DNA of 45,073 bases from assembly GCF_947500075.1 (NCBI RefSeq), contig NZ_CANMQS010000015.1, positions 1-45,073 of the forward strand, given 5' to 3'. Shown here one piece after another: positions 42,541 through 45,073 of the stretch. Every line of letters begins with the position of its first letter. The first letter of the stretch is position 1. The notes under the pieces were generated by a model, which saw nothing but the letters and a program-made list of their open reading frames with translations, was not told the DNA's origin and did not search any database. A program made the position numbers and the translations under genes. Source of the DNA: an uncultured Sulfitobacter sp. (lineage in GTDB: Bacteria; Pseudomonadota; Alphaproteobacteria; Rhodobacterales; Rhodobacteraceae).

Positions 42541-42876
42541 GCTGTCGGGAGCCATATCCGCATAAATCGACGCATTCGGGCAGCGGGACGTGTCGAAATC
42601 CACCCCCAGATCAATTGCGTTCTGACAGGCCTTCGCGTTCACGCAATGCCCGCAGGTCTGGGCCAGTTCCAGCGCCATGCCATGGTCCGCATCGATCATC
42701 GCAGGGGTGACGCCAAACCGTGCGGCCAGCACTTCCATCCGGTGGCGTGTGCCATCCTTGCTGGTGACAAGGCGGTTATAATCGGCCCGAGACAGGCCCA
42801 TATCGGCCAGTTCCAGATCGGTCAGCACCCGTTTGCGGTCTTCGAAGAAGTCTTTGACGAAAGTCATCAGTGACAT
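42529..42876 (-). CDS. DUF6455-like small cysteine protein
   Basis: A 115-residue protein. The N-terminal half has DLELADMGLSRADYNRLVTS, and the C-terminal half has four cysteines in CGHCVNAKACQ and RCPNASIYADMA. It resembles the DUF6455 family common in Rhodobacteraceae. The Cys set could hold a metal or iron-sulfur centre. It has a good ribosome site (GGAGGG) and an FNR-like box upstream, so oxygen control is likely. Its 3' end overlaps the convergent flavoenzyme by 12 bp. Confidence 0.7.
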   Translation of the reverse strand: MSLMTFVKDFFEDRKRVLTDLELADMGLSRADYNRLVTSKDGTRHRMEVLAARFGVTPAMIDADHGMALELAQTCGHCVNAKACQNAIDLGVDFDTSRCPNASIYADMAPDSLTS

Positions 42877-42937
42877 GTTTTGCCCTCCCGAGAGCGGAAT
42901 ATGGGGTGATTCTTACGGGAAGGCGCAGGTGCAGTCT

Positions 42938-42951
42938 TTGATCTGGATCAG
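42938..42951. promoter_or_regulatory. FNR/FnrL-like box
   Basis: TTGATCTGGATCAG differs from the consensus TTGAT, four bases, ATCAA in only the last base. It lies 62 bp upstream of the DUF6455-like start, a position consistent with activation under low oxygen. Confidence 0.6.
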
Positions 42952-42962
42952 ACTTCGAGGGT

Positions 42963-43334
42963 TTAGTGCAGGGGTTGGTAGGCGATCTTTAAGTTTTCAG
43001 CGATGCTGTTCACCCTGCGATCGCGGGTCCAGAGCCGCACGCCGGGGGTCAGTTTGCAAGCGGCGAGCAATGTTGCGTCGATGAACCCTATCCCGCGTGA
43101 ATAGAACCTGTTTTCTTCAACGAAGTGACGTACTTCGGATATGCTTGGCTCCTTCACGGTCTTCAATAGATCGAGCATTTTGAGTGTCGCGCGACGGTTT
43201 GACAGTGACCCCATTGCGATCTCAGCGAGCACAAGCGGGTGCGTACGAAGCATCTTGCGGCGCAGGCACTCGCTCAGGAGCGGGTTTGGATCGCGGAAGT
43301 GGTCGATCCAAACGGATGTATCCGCGAGGATCAA
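42963..43334 (-). CDS. vapC: VapC-type PIN-domain toxin
   Basis: A 123-residue PIN-domain ribonuclease. Acidic catalytic residues lie in MILADTSVWIDHFR (Asp5), LVLAEIAMG (Glu), GFIDATLLAA (Asp) and LWTRDRRVN (Asp). VapC toxins cut tRNA or rRNA. It overlaps vapB by ATGA. On a plasmid the pair can stabilise inheritance. Confidence 0.93.
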   Translation of the reverse strand: MILADTSVWIDHFRDPNPLLSECLRRKMLRTHPLVLAEIAMGSLSNRRATLKMLDLLKTVKEPSISEVRHFVEENRFYSRGIGFIDATLLAACKLTPGVRLWTRDRRVNSIAENLKIAYQPLH

Positions 43335-43522
43335 TCGAAACGGCGTCTTGGCGGGGCTTCGGCGTCTGGGCTGCTGCCACCCAGCAAAGCGAGCCTGCGG
43401 GACGCTTCTGCGTGGACGAGTTCTTTGAGGGCATGTGTCAACAGCGGCCCCCGTTCCTTGATCCCGGTAAGCTCTTCGGCGTCGGCCAGCAATTTGTCAT
43501 CGAGCGTGACTGTCGTGCGCAT
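43331..43522 (-). CDS. vapB: VapB-type antitoxin
   Basis: A 63-residue antitoxin of the VapB/ribbon-helix-helix type: MRTTVTLDDKLLADAEELTG, then LLTHALKELVHAEASRRLAL. The C-terminal tail (SSPDAEAPPRRRFD) likely binds the toxin. The promoter region holds TGCATCA repeats (43544-43571). Confidence 0.9.
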   Translation of the reverse strand: MRTTVTLDDKLLADAEELTGIKERGPLLTHALKELVHAEASRRLALLGGSSPDAEAPPRRRFD

Positions 43523-43543
43523 GATCTCTCTCCTGAGGTTACC

Positions 43544-43571
43544 TGCATCAAATAGTGCATCATTTGATGCA
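43544..43571. promoter_or_regulatory. VapBC operator repeats
   Basis: TGCATCA occurs at 43544 and 43556, and its reverse complement TGATGCA at 43565, giving a 16-bp inverted repeat (43556-43571) with a 2-base spacer plus a direct copy. This is typical of a ribbon-helix-helix autoregulator site. It ends 2 bp from the amidotransferase stop. Confidence 0.65.
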
Positions 43572-43573
43572 AA

Positions 43574-44269
43574 TCAAGATGCACCTTCACTCAGATGGGC
43601 CCGAAAGAAATCCCCGGCTTGTTTGGCAAACAGGTCTGCCTCCACGTCACTGGCATCGAACTGCGCGACCGCCTTGTCGGTATCGTCGTCCGACAACACC
43701 TCGCCTTTGCTGCGCTTGAGGAAGGTCGACACATAGTCCGGCGCATATTCAGGATGGAACTGCACCGACATCGCCGGGAAGTCATAGGCCAGCGCCGCAA
43801 CCGGGCAATAGTCGGCTTTGCCGATTACCTCTGCCCCCGGCGGCACCTTTGTCACCTGATCCTGATGCCAGACATGGCCCGTGACCGTCTGCCCGTCGAT
43901 CTCAAAGGCGCGCACGCCGATTTCTTCGGGGCCGACCTTCTCTGCCTTGCCGCCAAAGACATCCGCCATGATCTGATGCCCGAAACAGATCCCAAACAGG
44001 GGTTTTCCGGCCTCTTTGGCCTTGATCAGCCAATCGCGCAGGGGCTGCATCCAATCAGCATCGTCATAAACGCCCAGCTCTGACCCCGACAGGATATAGC
44101 CGTCAAACGCCGCCACATCCGGCAGCGGTTCGCCTTCCCGCACATAGATCACGGCGTAATCCGCCTTCAGATCGCGCCCGGCCCATTCCGCCAGAAGCTC
44201 TCCGAACTTGGCCTGATCGTGCTGGTATTCCTCCAGCCAGATACACAGGTCAATGACGCCGATCTTCAC
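43574..44269 (-). CDS. Class I glutamine-amidotransferase-like protein, possible gamma-glutamyl hydrolase
   Basis: A 231-residue class I glutamine amidotransferase domain. The nucleophile Cys is in KPLFGICFGHQIMADVFGG, and the His-Glu pair is in SVQFHPEYAPDYV. It stands alone without a synthetase domain. It is coupled to glxD through GTG/TGA overlap. In the Puu pathway the amidotransferase-like PuuD hydrolyses the gamma-glutamyl product, so a hydrolase role on gamma-glutamyl compounds is possible (inference). PuuD belongs to a different class I subgroup (C26 peptidase), so the match is only functional. Start is GTG 44269. Confidence 0.85.
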   Translation of the reverse strand: MKIGVIDLCIWLEEYQHDQAKFGELLAEWAGRDLKADYAVIYVREGEPLPDVAAFDGYILSGSELGVYDDADWMQPLRDWLIKAKEAGKPLFGICFGHQIMADVFGGKAEKVGPEEIGVRAFEIDGQTVTGHVWHQDQVTKVPPGAEVIGKADYCPVAALAYDFPAMSVQFHPEYAPDYVSTFLKRSKGEVLSDDDTDKAVAQFDASDVEADLFAKQAGDFFRAHLSEGAS

Positions 44270-45073
44270 CAGTCATACGCCCTGTCGATGCCCGCCATCT
44301 TCACGCCGGTAAAGGCCGACGCCTGAAAGCTCAGTGCGCGCAGGTCTTCGGTCTCAAGGTTGTGGACCGACGACTTGCCGCAGGCCTTGGCGAGTGCTGT
44401 GATTTCCATGGTCATGGCCGTCAGATAGCGCGCAATGCGCTCCGCGCCAGCGGTCGGGTCCATGCGCTTTTCCAGCTCCGGATCCTGCGTTGCCACACCC
44501 ACCGGGCAGCGGCCCGTATGACAGTGGTGACAGGCACCGGGCGAGGTGCCCAAAGCGGCGTAATCCTCCAGGTAGCGCGGGGAGTTACACCCAATCGCCA
44601 CCATCGCCGCATTGCCGATCATCACCGCATCCGCACCCAGCGCGATGCACTTCGCCGCATCGACACCCGACCGGATCCCCCCCGCCGCAACCAGGGAGAC
44701 TTTGCCCGACATGCCACATTCGTCCAGCGCTTCCCGCGCGGCCCGAATGGCGGACATGGTGGGAATCCCCGTGTGATTGAGCAGCAATTCGGGCGAAGCA
44801 CCTGTGCCGCCTTCGGCCCCATCGACCACGACAACATCCGCGCCCGCCTTGGCGGCAACCGCCACGTCAAACCGGGGCCGGGTTGCGCCCATCTTGATAA
44901 AGATCGGCACCTGATAGTTTGTGGCAATCCGCAGTTCCTCAATCTTCACCGCCAGATCGTCGGCCCCAAGGAAATCCGGGTGACGAATGGTGGAGCGTTG
45001 ATCGACCCCTTCCGGCAGCGTCCGCATCTTGGATACGCGAGGCGAGACTTTCATGCCCAGCAGCAGCCCCCCC
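44266..45073 (-). CDS. glxD: GlxD/MgsC-like glutamate-synthase-domain protein, C-terminal part (continues from 1-694)
   Basis: This is the C-terminal half of glxD; the codon phase matches the part at 1-694 exactly across the join. It contains the FMN-barrel motifs AKAGADVVVVDGAEGGTG and VAAGGIRSGVDAAKCIALGA, followed by a cysteine cluster, CHHCHTGRCPVGVAT, typical of the iron-sulfur site in glutamate synthase domains. In GltB-like enzymes this domain uses ammonia from the amidotransferase part to aminate 2-oxoglutarate. In the MgsABC relatives it forms N-methylglutamate. The stop TGA at 44266-44268 overlaps the GTG start of the downstream amidotransferase gene, so the two are translationally coupled. 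Confidence 0.92.
   Translation of the reverse strand, partial: GGLLLGMKVSPRVSKMRTLPEGVDQRSTIRHPDFLGADDLAVKIEELRIATNYQVPIFIKMGATRPRFDVAVAAKAGADVVVVDGAEGGTGASPELLLNHTGIPTMSAIRAAREALDECGMSGKVSLVAAGGIRSGVDAAKCIALGADAVMIGNAAMVAIGCNSPRYLEDYAALGTSPGACHHCHTGRCPVGVATQDPELEKRMDPTAGAERIARYLTAMTMEITALAKACGKSSVHNLETEDLRALSFQASAFTGVKMAGIDRAYDW
44997..45073. repeat. Terminal direct repeat, right copy (circular-contig overlap)
   Basis: Exact second copy of bases 1-77. It should be removed when the circle is closed. Confidence 0.95.

Overview
The window is a closed circular plasmid from an alphaproteobacterium, most likely a Rhodobacteraceae (Roseobacter-group) member. The last 77 bases (44997-45073) repeat the first 77 exactly. 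One open reading frame (glxD) reads in frame across the join, so the true circle is about 44,996 bp. The replicon is a repABC type with two parS palindromes, an antisense RNA between repB and repC, and an AT-rich stretch in repC that probably is the origin. No tRNA, rRNA, mobilisation or conjugation genes were seen.

Layout. 43.6 kb through the join to 2.4 kb (minus strand): a glutamate-synthase-like operon glxB-glxC-glxD plus a class I glutamine amidotransferase. 2.5-3.2 kb: a divergent GntR/FCD regulator. 3.4-6.9 kb: repABC. 6.9-11.3 kb: a small catabolic operon (NicX-like ring dioxygenase, acyl-CoA-dehydrogenase-like flavoprotein, SRPBCC/alpha-beta-hydrolase fusion, TetR regulator). 11.4-16.3 kb: a periplasmic iron-type operon (imelysin, di-heme oxidoreductase, imelysin, DUF1513). 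16.4-21.3 kb: YtcJ-type amidohydrolase, a Bcr/CflA drug exporter behind a leader peptide and terminator, and a flavin monooxygenase. 21.6-25.4 kb: HyuA-like and DUF917 genes, an AroM-LuxR fusion regulator, and decayed PotA/PotB-like transporter remnants beside an IS30-family element (25.44-26.50 kb). 26.6-31.4 kb: a complete Liv-type ABC importer. 32.0-34.5 kb: a chemoreceptor with a duplicated sensor domain. 34.6-41.3 kb: a bacterial microcompartment (BMC) operon. 41.4-42.5 kb: a monomeric sarcosine-oxidase-like flavoenzyme. 42.5-43.5 kb: a cysteine-rich DUF6455-type protein behind an FNR-like box, and a VapBC pair.

How the genes fit together. A near-identical operator built on the palindrome CTGTATACAG lies in three promoter regions: regulator/glxB, the ABC importer, and the BMC-operon/flavin-oxidase divergent promoter. 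This suggests that the GntR protein controls one plasmid-wide regulon. The parts suggest this pathway (inference): the importer takes up an amine or related compound; the glutamine-synthetase-like enzyme gamma-glutamylates it; GlxBCD, which resembles N-methylglutamate synthase, moves the alkylamine to give an N-alkylglutamate; the sarcosine-oxidase-like enzyme releases an aldehyde and glutamate; and the BMC holds a CoA-acylating aldehyde dehydrogenase, with opine-dehydrogenase-like and malate-dehydrogenase-like enzymes and a RidA imine deaminase. It would be an N-methylglutamate-type pathway coupled to a metabolosome. I do not recall a described system of this composition. It is the main candidate for a new system here.
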